Shown: piece by piece, positions 17,868-27,609 of the stretch
How positions within the stretch are numbered: the first letter of the stretch is position 1
Layout: each line of letters starts with the position of its first letter
Source of the DNA: Stenotrophomonas rhizophila
GTDB lineage: Bacteria; Pseudomonadota; Gammaproteobacteria; Xanthomonadales; Xanthomonadaceae
Reading direction: 5' to 3'
NCBI RefSeq assembly: GCF_001704155.1
Contig: NZ_CP016294.1
Span: 3,097,501-3,161,500 of the forward strand
DNA length: 64,000 nucleotides
The notes under the pieces: generated by a model
Told to the model about the DNA's origin: nothing
Seen by the model: the letters and a program-made list of their open reading frames with translations, nothing else
Database searches by the model: none
Program-made: the position numbers and the translations under genes

Positions 17868-19673
17868 TTACTTGTCCATCTGCAGCACGGCGAGGAAGGC
17901 TTCCTGCGGAATCTCCACGCGGCCGACCTGCTTCATGCGCTTCTTGCCTTCCTTCTGCTTCTCCAGCAGCTTCTTCTTGCGCGAAACGTCGCCACCATAG
18001 CACTTGGCCAGCACGTTCTTGCGCATGGCCTTGACCGTGGTGCGGGAGATGATCTGCGAGCCGACGGCGGCCTGGATGGCCACGTCGAACATCTGCCGCG
18101 GGATCAGTTCCTTCATCTTTTCGCACAGCTCGCGGCCGCGCCGGTCGGCATGGCTGCGGTGCACGATCAGCGACAGCGCATCGACCTTGTCGCCGTTGAT
18201 CAGCACGTCCACGCGGACGAACGGACCGGCGTCGAACCGCACGAACTGGTAATCCAGCGAGGCATAGCCGCGGCTGACCGACTTGAGCTTGTCGAAGAAG
18301 TCCAGCACCACCTCGGCCATCGGCAGCTCGTAGCTGATCTGCACCTGGCTGCCCAGGTAGTTGATGCCGATCTGGCTGCCGCGCTTTTCCTCGCACAGCT
18401 TGATAATGTTGCCGATGTACTCCTCGGGGGTGAGCACGTTGGCACGGATGATCGGCTCGCGGATCTCGCTCACCATGTTCACCGGCGGCAGCTTGGCCGG
18501 GTTGTCCATGTTGATGATCGTGCCGTCGGTCTTCAGGACTTCATAGATGACGGTCGGCGCGGTGCTGATCAGGTCGAGGTTGTACTCGCGCTCCAGCCGC
18601 TCCTGCACGATTTCCATGTGCAGCATGCCCAGGAAGCCGCAGCGGAAGCCGAAGCCCATCGCTTCGGAGCTTTCCGGCTCGAAGCGCAGCGCCGCATCGT
18701 TCAGGCGCAGCTTGTCCAGCGCTTCGCGCAGGTCCGGGTAGTCTTCGGCATCGACCGGGAACAGGCCGGCGAACACGCGCGGCTGCATTTCCTGGAAGCC
18801 GGGCAATGCCGACGGCGCCGGGTCGGCGGCCAGGGTCAGGGTGTCGCCCACCGGGGCACCATGCACGTCCTTGATGCTGGCCGTGACCCAGCCCACCTCG
18901 CCCGCGCGCAGGGCCGGCAGCACCTTGCGCTTGGGGGTGAACACGCCGACGTTGTCGACCTGGTGGTTGCGGCCGGTGGACATCACCTGCAGCTTGTCAC
19001 CGGCCTTGATCTGGCCCTGCATCACGCGCACCAGCGAGACCACGCCCAGGTAGTTGTCGAACCAGGAGTCGATGATCAGCGCCTGCAGCTTGTCGGTATC
19101 GCGCGGCTGCGGGGCCGGGATGCGATGCACGATGGCTTCCAGCACGTCCACCACGTTCAGGCCGGTCTTGGCACTGACCGGCACCGCGTCGCTGGCATCG
19201 ATGCCGATCACGGCTTCGATTTCGGCCTTGGCGCGCTCGATGTCGGCAGTGGGCAGGTCGATCTTGTTGATCACCGGCACCACTTCCAGGCCCTGCTCCA
19301 CGGCGGTGTAGCAGTTGGCGACCGACTGCGCTTCCACGCCCTGCGCCGCATCCACCACAAGCAGCGCGCCTTCGCAGGCGGCCAGCGAGCGGCTGACTTC
19401 ATAGGAGAAGTCGACGTGCCCGGGGGTGTCGATGAAATTCAGGTGGTAGGTCTGGCCATCTTTCGCCACGTACGGCAGCGACACCGACTGGGCCTTGATG
19501 GTGATGCCACGCTCGCGCTCGATCGGATTGGAGTCGAGCACCTGCGCCTCCATCTCGCGGGCCTGGAGGCCGCCGCAAAGCTGGATGATGCGGTCGGCCA
19601 GCGTGGACTTGCCGTGGTCGACGTGGGCGATGATGGAGAAGTTGCGGATGTTCCGCATCGAATCAGAGGACAT
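17868..19673 (-). CDS. lepA: Elongation factor 4 (LepA)
   Basis: Translational GTPase of 601 residues, implicated in ribosome biogenesis and back-translocation. G1 AHVDHGKST, the switch region [19 protein letters not shown] and NKIDLP are intact. The distinctive C-terminal domain ends in the typical [23 protein letters not shown]. First gene of the lepA-lepB-DUF4845-rnc-era-recO unit. The upstream HtrA gene is separated by 131 bases that include a terminator. Confidence 0.97.
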   Translation of the reverse strand: MSSDSMRNIRNFSIIAHVDHGKSTLADRIIQLCGGLQAREMEAQVLDSNPIERERGITIKAQSVSLPYVAKDGQTYHLNFIDTPGHVDFSYEVSRSLAACEGALLVVDAAQGVEAQSVANCYTAVEQGLEVVPVINKIDLPTADIERAKAEIEAVIGIDASDAVPVSAKTGLNVVDVLEAIVHRIPAPQPRDTDKLQALIIDSWFDNYLGVVSLVRVMQGQIKAGDKLQVMSTGRNHQVDNVGVFTPKRKVLPALRAGEVGWVTASIKDVHGAPVGDTLTLAADPAPSALPGFQEMQPRVFAGLFPVDAEDYPDLREALDKLRLNDAALRFEPESSEAMGFGFRCGFLGMLHMEIVQERLEREYNLDLISTAPTVIYEVLKTDGTIINMDNPAKLPPVNMVSEIREPIIRANVLTPEEYIGNIIKLCEEKRGSQIGINYLGSQVQISYELPMAEVVLDFFDKLKSVSRGYASLDYQFVRFDAGPFVRVDVLINGDKVDALSLIVHRSHADRRGRELCEKMKELIPRQMFDVAIQAAVGSQIISRTTVKAMRKNVLAKCYGGDVSRKKKLLEKQKEGKKRMKQVGRVEIPQEAFLAVLQMDK

Positions 19674-19757
19674 AGGTGGCGGCGGCGCGGCGCGTCGTCA
19701 GGATAACGGCACATTATCGCATGGCCGACCCCTCCCCGCGTGCCGGGGGGCCAAATA

Positions 19758-19788
19758 CGACCGGGCCCGCCGAAGCGGGCCCGGAAAC
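19758..19788 (-). terminator. Hairpin terminator after the HtrA gene
   Basis: Stem CCGGGCCCGC / GCGGGCCCGG with a four-base loop at about 19761-19784, lying between the end of the leftward HtrA gene and the lepA start. The T-tract is weak, so termination may be partial. Confidence 0.6.
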
Positions 19789-19804
19789 GCAGCAGGGACG
19801 GGGT

Positions 19805-21328
19805 TTACTGCCCGGTTTTGACCGCCACGAAGGCGCTGTTGCTGCCCGCGCGCACCAGCAGCATCACCACATCGCCCTTCTTGTAGCCGCCCAGCGCCTT
19901 GTTCAGCGCAGCCACGCTGCCGACCGGGGTGCGCCCGACCTGCAGGATCACCATGCCCGGCGACAACCGGGCATCGCGGGCAGCCTGGCCCTTGACGTTG
20001 GTGATGCGCACGCCTTCACCCGCGTCCAGCCCCAGCTGCTGGCGCTGCGGGGCGGTCAGGTCGGCCACGTCCAGGCCCAGCAGGGCGTTGGCACCCACCT
20101 GCGGCGCCGCGTCGGCGGCAGCCGGACCGGCGGTGCCGCGGGCGGCATCCTCGGCCAGCTCGGTCAGGGTCGCGGTGATCTCACGCTCCTTCCCTTCGCG
20201 CAGCACGCCCAGGCGGACCTTGCTGCCCGGCGCCTGGGCGCCGATCAGCGGCGGCAGATCGCTGAAGGTGTTGATCGGGGTGCCGTTGACCGAGCGGATC
20301 ACATCGCCGACTTCCAGCCCGGATTTGGCCGCGGCACTGCCCGGAACCAGTTCGTTGACCAGCGCGCCACGGCTGTCGGGCAGGTTGAAGCCCTGCGCAA
20401 CATCGCCGGTGATGGCGCCCACGATCGCGCCCAGCTGGCCACGGCTCACGCGCCCGTTCTTCTTGATCTGCTCGACCGCACCCATGGCCAGGTCGATCGG
20501 GATCGCGAAGCTGATGCCCATGTAGCCGCCCGAAGCGGAGAAGATCTGCGAGTTGATGCCGACCACTTCACCGCGGGTATTGAGCAGCGGGCCACCCGAG
20601 TTGCCCTGGTTGATCGCGACGTCGGTCTGGATGAACGGCACGTAGCGCTGGTCCTGGCCGCCGGTGCTCCGCCCAACCGCACTGACCACGCCGGCGGTGA
20701 CCGAGTGGTCCAGGCCGAACGGCGAGCCGATCGCGACCACCCACTGGCCGGGCTTGAGCGTATTGGAATCGCCCACGCGCACGGTCGGCAGGTTCTTCGC
20801 ATCGATCTTGAGCAGGGCCACGTCGTACTGCTGGTCGCTGCCGATCACCTTGGCGGTGAATTCGCGGCGGTCGCCCAGCTTGACCTTCACTTCGCCGGCG
20901 TCGGCCACCACATGGTGGTTGGTCAGCACGTAGCCGTCGGGCGAGATGATGAAGCCCGAGCCCATGCCGCGGCCGCGGATGCTGGGACCTTCATCATCGC
21001 CACCGGGCTGGCCCGGCATCTGGAAGTCCGGGCCGAAGAAGCGGCGGAAGAACTCCGGCATCTCGTCATCGCCCGGACCGGGGCCGGCGCCGCGCGCCTG
21101 GCGGTTGCTGCGCACGATGGTGGTTTCAATGTTTACCACGCCCGGACCGACCTGCTCCACCAGGTTGGTGAAGTCCGGCAGGCCACTGACCAGCGGCGCG
21201 GCCGGCGCACGCGGGGCGGCGGCCACCTGCGCCGCAGGCGCGGTCGGGCTGGGCGACTGGGCACAGGCCACCAGCGGAAGGGTGATGGCCAGCAGGGCCA
21301 TGGCGTGCGTGCGGATACGGGCGGTCAT
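19805..21328 (-). CDS. mucD: HtrA/DegP (MucD-like) serine protease with a lipobox
   Basis: Envelope quality-control protease of 507 residues. The trypsin-like domain has catalytic H139 (TNHHVV), D169 (QYDVALLK) and S244 (NQGNSGGPL), followed by two PDZ domains (about 300-390 and 420-505). The N-terminus (residues 1-22) ends in LPLVAC, a fitting lipobox with Cys22, so the protein may be a lipoprotein rather than free in the periplasm. It lies directly downstream of rpoE and rseA, the position of mucD in pseudomonads, and is probably part of the sigma-E regulon. Confidence 0.93.
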   Translation of the reverse strand: MTARIRTHAMALLAITLPLVACAQSPSPTAPAAQVAAAPRAPAAPLVSGLPDFTNLVEQVGPGVVNIETTIVRSNRQARGAGPGPGDDEMPEFFRRFFGPDFQMPGQPGGDDEGPSIRGRGMGSGFIISPDGYVLTNHHVVADAGEVKVKLGDRREFTAKVIGSDQQYDVALLKIDAKNLPTVRVGDSNTLKPGQWVVAIGSPFGLDHSVTAGVVSAVGRSTGGQDQRYVPFIQTDVAINQGNSGGPLLNTRGEVVGINSQIFSASGGYMGISFAIPIDLAMGAVEQIKKNGRVSRGQLGAIVGAITGDVAQGFNLPDSRGALVNELVPGSAAAKSGLEVGDVIRSVNGTPINTFSDLPPLIGAQAPGSKVRLGVLREGKEREITATLTELAEDAARGTAGPAAADAAPQVGANALLGLDVADLTAPQRQQLGLDAGEGVRITNVKGQAARDARLSPGMVILQVGRTPVGSVAALNKALGGYKKGDVVMLLVRAGSNSAFVAVKTGQ

Positions 21329-21420
21329 CAGACTCGAGCCTCCGGGTCAGGGATGTTCAGGGGAAGGGGTGGCGCTGCACGTCGCGTGCAGCGCCTGGAT
21401 GTCGGGAATGGAGGCAAAGG

Positions 21421-22254
21421 TCAGTCGCGCTGGCGACGCACCGGCGGCGCGCCGGACGCGTCATCCTGCAGGCGCGGCTCGAACGGATAGAACGCCGCCT
21501 GGGGCTCCTGCGTGGAGAAGCTGGCATTGAGCGCCCCGCTGCTGCCCACCGTCGAGCGCGGCCACGGCCGGGCCTGCAGGTTGCCGACCTCACCGAACGG
21601 CAGGGTCCGGGCATCGGGGGCTGGCACCGACGGGGCCGGTGCAGGCTGGCTGGCCACCGCACGCACCGGTTCGGCGCTGCGGCCGGCCACGCTGCGCGCG
21701 GCGGCCTGCTGGGTGCGGGTGGCACTGCTACGGCGGGCATTGACGGCTGCGGCCGGCACGGCGGCCACGGCCAGGGCGGCATCGGCCACTACGGCGGCAT
21801 CCAGCGGCGCGCGCGGCGGGGCCGGCGGCAGCTGCGCTTGGCTGGCGATGATCGTGGTCGGCTGCTCCGGCGGGGCCTGCCCGGGCAACTGCTCGCGGCT
21901 CATGAACAGTGCGATGGCGGCCACCGAGGCGGCCAGCGCGGCACCGCCACCCCAGCGCAGCAGACCGCCGCGGCGCTGGCGCGGCGCCGGCGTTGCGGCG
22001 ACCACCGTGACCGGCTCGGCCGCAACAGCGGCCTGGATCCGGTCGGCAAAGCCCTGCGGCGCCGGCGCACAGGCCTGCCCGCGCAGCACATCGCCCAGCA
22101 GCTGCCAGCGTTCCTGGCAGCGGGACAGGTCTTCATCGTGTTCCAGGCGGCGCAGCAGGAACCGCGCCTCTTCCAGCGGCAGCTCTCCATCGACCAGTGC
22201 AGAAAGCTGCTGGCGGTGGTGGGCATCGAATTTGTCAGGCATCTGGTGGCTCAT
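21421..22254 (-). CDS. rseA: Anti-sigma-E factor RseA/MucA-like
   Basis: Membrane-spanning regulator of 277 residues. The N-terminal RseA-like domain (QQLSALVDGELPLEEARFLLRRL, about 15-60) would bind and inhibit RpoE in the cytoplasm. A single membrane segment lies near 98-118. The rest is an Ala/Pro-rich periplasmic region of low complexity ending in a more structured tail. The start codon overlaps the rpoE stop by four bases. Regulated proteolysis would release RpoE under envelope stress, by analogy with E. coli RseA and Pseudomonas MucA. Confidence 0.85.
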   Translation of the reverse strand: MSHQMPDKFDAHHRQQLSALVDGELPLEEARFLLRRLEHDEDLSRCQERWQLLGDVLRGQACAPAPQGFADRIQAAVAAEPVTVVAATPAPRQRRGGLLRWGGGAALAASVAAIALFMSREQLPGQAPPEQPTTIIASQAQLPPAPPRAPLDAAVVADAALAVAAVPAAAVNARRSSATRTQQAAARSVAGRSAEPVRAVASQPAPAPSVPAPDARTLPFGEVGNLQARPWPRSTVGSSGALNASFSTQEPQAAFYPFEPRLQDDASGAPPVRRQRD

Positions 22255-22871
22255 ACGCGGCTCTTCTCGCGGGTGGCGCTGCCGACATCCAGCAGCGGCC
22301 GAAGTTCAGTGTCGATCGCCTCGCGGGCACGGAAGATCCGCGACCGCACGGTGCCGATCGGGCACCCCATCTTCTGCGCGATTTCTTCGTAACTCAGGCC
22401 CTCAACCTCGCGCAGGGTGATGGCCGATCTCAACTCTTCCGGCAACGCCGACACCGCCTTCATCACCGTCTGCTCCAGCTCCTGGCGCATCAACTCGCGT
22501 TCGGGCGTGTCGGTATCGCGCAGGCGGGTGCCGCTGTCGAACTGTTCGGCGTCCCCGATCTCGATGTCATCGGTGGGCGGGCGGCGGTTGTGGGCGGCTA
22601 GATGGTTTTTGGCAGTGTTCACGGCAATCCGGTGCAACCAGGTATAGAACTGGGCATCGCCGCGGAAACTGCCGATCGCGCGGTAAGCGCGGACGAACGT
22701 ATCCTGGGCAACGTCCTGACATTCACTCCAGTCGGCGATGTAGCGCCCGATCAAGGCGACGATCCGATGCTGGTACTTGCGCACCAGCACATCGAACGCC
22801 GCGCTTTCGCCGCGCTGCACGCGCCGGACCAGCTCCAGGTCCAGCTCCTGTGGTGTTTCAACCTCGGCCAT
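22251..22871 (-). CDS. rpoE: RNA polymerase sigma factor RpoE/AlgU
   Basis: ECF sigma factor of 206 residues for envelope stress. Region 2 is seen in FDVLVRKYQHRIVALIGRYIAD, DVAQDTFVRAYRAI and FYTWLHRIAVNTAKNHL. Region 4 is seen in LPEELRSAITLREVEGLSYEEIAQKMGCPIGTVRSRIFRARE. The ATG giving MAEVETPQELD is used; a GTG four codons upstream would place its ribosome site inside the start. An autoregulatory promoter candidate lies about 40-70 bases upstream. Confidence 0.95.
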   Translation of the reverse strand: MAEVETPQELDLELVRRVQRGESAAFDVLVRKYQHRIVALIGRYIADWSECQDVAQDTFVRAYRAIGSFRGDAQFYTWLHRIAVNTAKNHLAAHNRRPPTDDIEIGDAEQFDSGTRLRDTDTPERELMRQELEQTVMKAVSALPEELRSAITLREVEGLSYEEIAQKMGCPIGTVRSRIFRAREAIDTELRPLLDVGSATREKSRV

Positions 22872-22911
22872 GGGGGGCCGCACTCCTGTCAGCCCAACCG
22901 ACGTCGGGCAA

Positions 22912-22938
22912 TGAGACTGCCAATCCCGGGAAAAGTTC
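22912..22938 (-). promoter_or_regulatory. Candidate sigma-E (RpoE) promoter upstream of rpoE
   Basis: Read leftward: GAACTT (22938-22933), exactly 16 bases, then TCTCA (22916-22912). This matches the GAACTT-N16-TCTGA pattern of RpoE/AlgU promoters except for one base in the -10 element. It fits positive autoregulation of the rpoE-rseA-mucD unit. Confidence 0.65.
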
Positions 22939-23107
22939 AGCGCCGATCACCGCGCGCCGTACCAGCTTTTAACCACCGTTCCGTTAAGGTTCCAGATCAC
23001 CGCCATGAACCGGCTGCTCCTCCCCCCAGCTATAGGGATTTGACGGGGAGGAAACAACCTCTGGATCATAGCCCCCTTCTCCATACACAACCGGATGGAA
23101 CGCCTCC

Positions 23108-25171
23108 ATGCTCTCAGGCTTCGATGGGCTCCGCTTCTCACATTGGCACCCCGAGATCCGTGACGATGGTGTCGTGGTGCTCAGCCTCGACCGCCACGAC
23201 AGCAGCGTCAATGCGATGTCGCAGGACGTGCTGCTGGAACTGGGCGACCTGGTCGAACGCCTGGCGCTGGACCCGCCCAAGGCGGTGGTGGTGCAGTCGA
23301 TCAAGCCGGCCGGCTTCATCGCCGGTGCGGACCTGAAGGAATTCCAGGAATTCGATCGCCGCGGCACCGTCAACGACGCCATCCGCCGTGGCCAGACCAC
23401 CTACCAGAAGCTGTCCGAGCTGCCCTGCCCGACCGTGGCCGCCATCCATGGCCACTGCCTGGGCGGCGGCACCGAGCTGGCGCTGGCCTGCCGCTACCGC
23501 GTGGCCTCCAACGATCCCTCCACCCGGATCGGCCTGCCCGAAACCCAGCTCGGCATCTTCCCCGGTTGGGGTGGCAGCGCGCGCCTGCCGCAGCTGGTCG
23601 GCGCCCCCGCCGCCATGGACATGATGCTGACCGGCCGCAACCTGTCGGCATCGGCCGCCCGCAACATCGGCCTGGTCGACAAGGTCGTTGCCCCGGCAGT
23701 GCTGCTCGACACCGCCGTCGCACTGGGCCTGTCCGGCACCACCCGCCCGTTCAAACAACGCCTGACCGCCTGGGCCACCAACATCTGGCTGGCGCGCAGG
23801 CTGCTCGCCCCGCAGATGGCCAAGCAGGTCGCGCGCAAGGCCAAGAAAGACCACTACCCCGCCCCGTATGCCCTGATCAACACCTGGGCACGCACCGGCG
23901 GCAGCGGCATCCAGGCCCGCCTGGACGCCGAACGCCGCGCCGTGGTCAAGCTGGCCGGCACCCCGACCGCGCGCAACCTGATCCGCATCTTCTTCCTGAC
24001 CGAGCGCCTCAAGGCACTGGGCGGAAAGGACCACGGCATCCGCCACGTGCACGTGGTCGGCGCCGGCGTGATGGGCGGCGACATCGCCGCGTGGTCTGCC
24101 TACAAGGGCTTCGAGGTCACCCTGCAGGACCGCGAACAGCGCTTCATCGACCCGGCCATCGAACGCGCCCAGGCCCTGTTCGCCAAGAAAGTGCGTGACG
24201 AGAGCAAGCGCCCCGCCGTCGCCGCGCGCCTCAAGGCCGACCTCGCCGGCGACGGCGTTGCCGTGGCCGATCTGGTGATCGAAGCCATCATCGAGGATGC
24301 TGAAGCCAAGCGTGGCCTTTACCAGACGCTCGAGCCGAAGATGAAGGCCGACGCCCTGCTGACCACCAACACCTCCTCCATCCCGCTGGTGGAACTGCGC
24401 GACCACATCCAGCGCCCGGCCCAGTTCGCCGGCCTGCACTACTTCAATCCCGTCGCCCAGATGCCGCTGGTGGAAATCATCCACCACGACGGCATGGCCC
24501 CGGAGACCGAGCGCCGCCTGGCCTCGTTCTGCAAGGCCTTGGGCAAGTTCCCCGTGCCCGTCGCCGGCACCCCCGGCTTCCTGGTCAACCGCGTCCTGTT
24601 CCCGTACATGCTCGAAGCGGCCACCGCTTATGCCGAAGGCGTGCCCGGCCCGGTCATCGACAAGGCCGCCGTCAAGTTCGGCATGCCCATGGGCCCGATC
24701 GAACTGCTCGACACCGTCGGCCTGGACGTCGCCGGCGGCGTCGGCAAGGAACTGGCTCCGTTCCTGGGCCTGCAGATCCCCGCTGCCCTGCAGACCGTCG
24801 AACCGGGCAAGCGCGGCAAGAAGGATGGCCAGGGCATCTACAAGTGGGACAACGGCCGCGCCCAGAAGCCGGACGTACCGGCCAATTACCAGGCGCCGGA
24901 GGACCTGGAGGACCGCCTGATCCTGCCGTTGCTCAACGAAGCCGTCGCCTGCCTGCACGACGGGGTGGTGGCTGACGCAGACCTGCTCGACGCCGGCGTC
25001 ATCTTCGGCACCGGCTTCGCCCCGTTCCGCGGCGGCCCGATCCAGTACATCCGCGCCACCGGCGCCGATGCGCTGGTGGAGCGCCTGAAGGTACTGCAGC
25101 AGCGCCACGGCGACCGTTTTGCCCCGCGCCCGGGGTGGGACGCGGCGGTGTTGCGTGAGCCGGTGATCTGA
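23108..25171 (+). CDS. fadJ: FadJ-like trifunctional enoyl-CoA hydratase/3-hydroxyacyl-CoA dehydrogenase
   Basis: Fatty-acid beta-oxidation fusion enzyme, 687 residues. The N-terminal crotonase domain has the oxyanion-hole residues in AGADLKEF and HGHCLGGGTELALACRYR, and the catalytic acid region GLPETQLGIFPGWGG. The NAD-binding domain starts at VVGAGVMGGDIA near residue 317, and the dehydrogenase C-terminal domain contains FNPVAQMPLVEII and GFLVNRVL. It is shorter than E. coli FadB/FadJ (about 715-730). No thiolase gene is adjacent. A strong terminator follows. Confidence 0.9.
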   Translation: MLSGFDGLRFSHWHPEIRDDGVVVLSLDRHDSSVNAMSQDVLLELGDLVERLALDPPKAVVVQSIKPAGFIAGADLKEFQEFDRRGTVNDAIRRGQTTYQKLSELPCPTVAAIHGHCLGGGTELALACRYRVASNDPSTRIGLPETQLGIFPGWGGSARLPQLVGAPAAMDMMLTGRNLSASAARNIGLVDKVVAPAVLLDTAVALGLSGTTRPFKQRLTAWATNIWLARRLLAPQMAKQVARKAKKDHYPAPYALINTWARTGGSGIQARLDAERRAVVKLAGTPTARNLIRIFFLTERLKALGGKDHGIRHVHVVGAGVMGGDIAAWSAYKGFEVTLQDREQRFIDPAIERAQALFAKKVRDESKRPAVAARLKADLAGDGVAVADLVIEAIIEDAEAKRGLYQTLEPKMKADALLTTNTSSIPLVELRDHIQRPAQFAGLHYFNPVAQMPLVEIIHHDGMAPETERRLASFCKALGKFPVPVAGTPGFLVNRVLFPYMLEAATAYAEGVPGPVIDKAAVKFGMPMGPIELLDTVGLDVAGGVGKELAPFLGLQIPAALQTVEPGKRGKKDGQGIYKWDNGRAQKPDVPANYQAPEDLEDRLILPLLNEAVACLHDGVVADADLLDAGVIFGTGFAPFRGGPIQYIRATGADALVERLKVLQQRHGDRFAPRPGWDAAVLREPVI

Positions 25172-25184
25172 CGGTTGATTGACC

Positions 25185-25222
25185 AAAACAGAAACGCCAC
25201 CGCCCGGTGGCGTTTCTGTTTG
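25185..25222 (+). terminator. Strong terminator after fadJ
   Basis: A 15-base perfect stem (25187-25201 pairing with 25206-25220) with a GCCC loop; the right arm ends in a T-rich stretch. It directly follows the fadJ stop codon. Confidence 0.85.
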
Positions 25223-25224
25223 CC

Positions 25225-25633
25225 GTTGGTTGGTTGATCCCGATCCCAATGGGCCGGTAACGGTCACTGGCCTCTGGTTGGTTGATCCCGATCTGCGGAC
25301 GTTACGTAACAATTCGTAGCCTCGGCCGTTGGCCGGACACCGCGCGCAGCGCGGCCCAAGCATCCGAAGGCGGTTGCGCAACGATCGCCACCATCCACCC
25401 GGCGTTTAAACGTTCCGAAGCCGTCCGTCCGGGGTCATGAACGCCTGAAACACGATTTCGGTATGGTCCAAACGTCGGGTGGATGGTCGCGGGCGATGAA
25501 CCACGGTGTTCGGAAACCTGGGCCGCGCTGCGCGGTGTCCGGCCAACGGCCGGGGCTACGAATTCATACGGGCCCATTGGGATCGGGATTAACCCACCAC
25601 GGGCCCATTCGGATCCAGGTCAACCCACCAACA
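25225..25633. repeat. Long imperfect intergenic palindrome containing GTAG-type repeats
   Basis: The 577-base gap between fadJ and the pirin gene is mostly one inverted repeat of about 410 bases. The best arms are 25311-25358 and 25519-25564, which are almost identical as reverse complements apart from a two-base indel and a few changes. Each carries a GTAG-headed stem with GGCCGTTGGCC. Inner arms (CACCATCCACCC at about 25390 and GGGTGGATGG at about 25477) and outer arms (GGTTGATCCCGATC at about 25232 and GATCGGGATTAACC at about 25580) extend the symmetry. The centre is near 25437. I see no credible gene inside. The remaining bases to 25748 hold only the pirin leader. Confidence 0.8.
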
Positions 25634-25748
25634 TGTAACGCGGGCGACCTGCGGTTGACTGGAACAACCTGTTACCCGAACGGGCCATGAAACCGCCCTG
25701 CGCGCGTGCCATCCTTCCAACCTGTCCCCCGCCAGCGAGAAAGCCCGC

Positions 25749-26609
25749 ATGACGACCATCATCGCCCCGCGCGTCCATGACATCGGCGGCCTTGAAGTCC
25801 GCCGCGCCGTGCCCAGCATCCAGGCGCGCAGCGTCGGCCCGTTCGTGTTCGTCGACCAGATGGGTCCCGCCGTCATGGGCGCCGGTGCCGGCATCGACGT
25901 CCGCCCGCACCCGCACATCGGCCTGGCCACCGTCACCTTCCTCTGGTCCGGCGCCATCGGCCACCGCGATACCCTCGGCTCCGACCAGGTGATCCGCCCC
26001 GGCGACGTCAACTGGATGACCGCCGGCCGCGGCATCGCCCACTCCGAACGCACCCCGCCGGTGGAGCGCGAACACGACCACCCCATCCACGGCATGCAGA
26101 CCTGGGTCGCACTGCCGAAGGCGTATGAAGAAACCGCGCCCGCCTTCTACCACCACGCCGCCGCCACCCTGCCCGAGCAGCGCCGCAACGGCGCCTGGCT
26201 GCGCGTCATCGCCGGTCGCGCCTACGGCGAAGAATCCCCCGTGAAAGTCTTTGCCGACACCCTCAACGTCGCCATCGACCTCGACCCCGGTGCCGAACTC
26301 GACCTCGATACCGGCCACGTCGAACGCGCGCTCTACATCCTGGAAGGCGAGGCCCAGCTCGACGGCGTCGATCTGCCCGCCCAGCATCTCATCATTCCCG
26401 AAGCCGGCGCACGTGGCCGGTTGCGCGCCAAGACCCCGTTGAAGGCCATGCTGCTCGGTGGTGAACCGCTGGACGGACCGCGCCACCTCTGGTGGAACTT
26501 CGTCTCCAGTTCCAAGGAACGCATCGAGCAGGCCAAGCACGATTGGGAATCGGGGGCTTTCGGCAACATTCCCGGCGACGACAAGGAGTTCATTCCACTG
26601 CCGGCGTAA
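25749..26609 (+). CDS. Pirin-family bicupin protein (first copy)
   Basis: Cupin-fold protein of 286 residues. Members bind a metal ion, and some are quercetin dioxygenases or redox-responsive regulators. The metal-binding pattern is seen in [15 protein letters not shown] and [13 protein letters not shown] in the N-terminal cupin, and a C-terminal cupin contains [13 protein letters not shown]. The start ATG gives [13 protein letters not shown]. It precedes aqpZ by 64 bases in the same direction. A second, distinct pirin lies on the opposite strand 1.5 kb away. Confidence 0.88.
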   Translation: MTTIIAPRVHDIGGLEVRRAVPSIQARSVGPFVFVDQMGPAVMGAGAGIDVRPHPHIGLATVTFLWSGAIGHRDTLGSDQVIRPGDVNWMTAGRGIAHSERTPPVEREHDHPIHGMQTWVALPKAYEETAPAFYHHAAATLPEQRRNGAWLRVIAGRAYGEESPVKVFADTLNVAIDLDPGAELDLDTGHVERALYILEGEAQLDGVDLPAQHLIIPEAGARGRLRAKTPLKAMLLGGEPLDGPRHLWWNFVSSSKERIEQAKHDWESGAFGNIPGDDKEFIPLPA

Positions 26610-26673
26610 TGCGCGCGCGTTGCATCATCCGATTTCCGACGTGATTCCCCCTGGGCATCCGTGGAGATCTTCA

Positions 26674-27414
26674 ATGAGCATGGGCAAGCGTCTTGCCGCC
26701 GAATTCCTCGGCACCTTCTGGCTGGTTCTCGGCGGCTGTGGCAGCGCCGTCCTCGCAGCGAAATTCGGCGGTGAGGGCAACCCGCTGGGCATCGGCTTCC
26801 TCGGCGTCGCACTGGCCTTCGGCCTCACCGTCCTGACCGGCGCCTACGCGTTCGGCCACATCTCCGGCGCCCACTTCAACCCCGCTGTCAGCGTCGGCCT
26901 GTGGGTCGGCGGGCGCTTCCCGGCGCGCGACCTGCTGCCCTACATCGTCGCCCAGGTGCTGGGCGGCCTGCTGGCCGGCTTCATCCTGCTGCAGATCGCC
27001 TCCGGCGCACCCGGCTTCCAGATCGACGGCAGCCAGGCAGGTGCCTTCGCCAGCAACGGATACGGCGCACTCTCGCCCGGTGGCTACAGCGTCGCCGCCG
27101 CCTTCCTGTGCGAAGTGGTGCTCACCGCCCTGTTCCTGGTCGTCATCATGGGCGCCACCCACGGCCGCGCCCCGGCGGGCTTCGCCCCGATCGCCATCGG
27201 CCTGGCCCTGACCCTGATCCACCTGATCAGCATCCCGGTCACCAACACCTCCGTGAACCCGGCCCGCTCCACTGCCGTGGCGGTGTTCGCCGGCAGCGGC
27301 GCGCTTGGCCAGCTGTGGCTGTTCTGGCTGGCCCCGCTGCTGGGCGGGCTGATCGGCGGGATCGCCTACAAGTGGATGGGCGCCAGCGACGTTCCCATCG
27401 ACGGCGACCGCTAA
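26674..27414 (+). CDS. aqpZ: Aquaporin Z water channel
   Basis: Inner-membrane channel of the MIP family, 246 residues with six membrane helices. Both NPA boxes are present (HFNPAVS and SVNPARS). The narrow aromatic/arginine filter residues of water-selective AqpZ can be read: His in LIHLISIP, Thr in VTNTSVNPA, and Arg after the second NPA. The start is the ATG with GGAG nine bases upstream ([17 protein letters not shown]). The upstream extension of the frame lies within the pirin gene. Confidence 0.93.
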   Translation: MSMGKRLAAEFLGTFWLVLGGCGSAVLAAKFGGEGNPLGIGFLGVALAFGLTVLTGAYAFGHISGAHFNPAVSVGLWVGGRFPARDLLPYIVAQVLGGLLAGFILLQIASGAPGFQIDGSQAGAFASNGYGALSPGGYSVAAAFLCEVVLTALFLVVIMGATHGRAPAGFAPIAIGLALTLIHLISIPVTNTSVNPARSTAVAVFAGSGALGQLWLFWLAPLLGGLIGGIAYKWMGASDVPIDGDR

Positions 27415-27609
27415 CCGCGTTCAGAAACATTTGAAACGGTTATTTGAAGAACCGGTCACATTCCGTTAAGGTCGAAATCACCAGACCGTCACCTGACGGG
27501 TCCTTCCGGTACGCGCATGGGGCATGCGCAGCACATCGGCCAGGGAACGCTTGGCCACCGGAAGCGCCCGCAGGGGACGGCACGGCTACTTGCACACTTG
27601 GGGGAACGC

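Noticed and set aside
17847..19706. 619-codon frame opposite lepA
   Set aside because: Antisense shadow with His/Asp-rich low complexity; lepA is clear on the other strand.
23138..25381. 747-codon frame opposite fadJ
   Set aside because: Antisense shadow; no recognisable domain and it passes through the fadJ terminator.
25302..25577. 91-codon frame inside the long palindrome
   Set aside because: It reads through both arms of an inverted repeat and has no protein-like features.
25225..25633. CRISPR array or attachment site
   Set aside because: The repeats are inverted and of unequal length, with no regular spacers and no integrase gene nearby.
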